The notes under the pieces: model-generated
What the model saw: only the letters and a program-made list of their open reading frames with translations
Databases searched by the model: none
Told to the model about the DNA's origin: nothing
Position numbers and translations under genes: made by a program
NCBI RefSeq assembly: GCF_937958975.1
Contig: NZ_CALGRE010000028.1
Coordinates: 1-6,327 of the forward strand
Direction of reading: 5' to 3'
Source of the DNA: an uncultured Eubacterium sp.
GTDB taxonomy: Bacteria > Bacillota > Clostridia > Lachnospirales > Lachnospiraceae
Length of the DNA: 6,327 nt
Shown: piece after piece, positions 6,258 through 6,327 of the stretch
Layout: each line of letters begins with the position of its first letter
Position numbering within the stretch: the stretch's first letter is position 1

Positions 6258-6327
6258 AGATCGGAAGAGCACACGTCAGAACTCCAGTCACATACGCAGA
6301 TCTCGTATGCCGTCTTCTGCTTGAAAA
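6258..6327 (+). other. Illumina TruSeq-type adapter contamination
   Basis: This is library adapter, not genome. It begins AGATCGGAAGAGCACACGTC at 6258 and continues through the rest of the TruSeq read-1 adapter to 6291. It differs from the standard sequence at one base: A instead of T at 6278. An 8-base index ATACGCAG follows at 6292-6299. The flow-cell primer region, starting ATCTCGTATGCC and ending TTCTGCTTG, occupies 6300-6323, and four adenines end the contig. The order of parts is exactly that of a read running through a short insert. Position 6258 itself could be genomic or adapter because of A-tailing. Confidence 0.98.

Noticed and set aside
6258..6272. GTG start and first five codons (MLFRS) of the right-hand kinase
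   Set aside because: These bases are the reverse complement of the Illumina adapter start, so the residues are not part of the natural protein.
1..6327. tRNA genes, CRISPR arrays, insertion sequences, attachment sites
   Set aside because: No cloverleaf-like sequences, spaced repeats, transposase genes or paired terminal repeats were seen on either strand.

Overview
The window is an AT-rich bacterial contig fragment that looks like a Gram-positive Firmicute of the class Clostridia, probably Lachnospiraceae-like. The basis is the strong AGGAGG-type ribosome binding sites, near-consensus sigma-A promoters, a ribosomal protein S12 beginning MPTFNQLVRKGRQ, and a VanR/VanS-style two-component pair. 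Every gene supported here lies on the minus strand, so transcription runs from the right end to the left.

From right to left in transcription order. (1) 6258-6327 is Illumina sequencing adapter, not genome. (2) 5484-6257 is the 3' part of a HAMP-linked sensor histidine kinase, cut off by the adapter. (3) 4607-5458 is an unrecognised membrane-anchored extracytoplasmic protein in the same operon as that kinase. (4) 3175-4566 is a complete asparaginyl-tRNA synthetase (asnS) with its own promoter lying over the end of the preceding gene. (5) 2346-3053 and 300-2333 are a complete OmpR-family response regulator and a large multi-pass histidine kinase, coupled by a 12-base gap. Upstream of the regulator, two perfect 9-base direct repeats one helical turn apart form a likely autoregulatory box. 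(6) 47-190 is the first part of rpsL (S12), with a near-perfect promoter, a structured leader and a strong RBS. It loses all S12 similarity after residue 46, close to the left contig end.

The regulator and multi-pass kinase form one signalling module that probably feeds back on its own promoter. The truncated kinase and the anchored protein are the end of a second module whose regulator presumably lies beyond the right end. asnS and rpsL are housekeeping genes placed between and after them.

I found no clearly novel system. Most useful to a reader are the adapter contamination, which also creates a false N-terminus on the right-hand kinase, the abrupt break in rpsL, the direct-repeat box, and the two competing hairpins in the rpsL leader. 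Both contig ends should be treated as unreliable.
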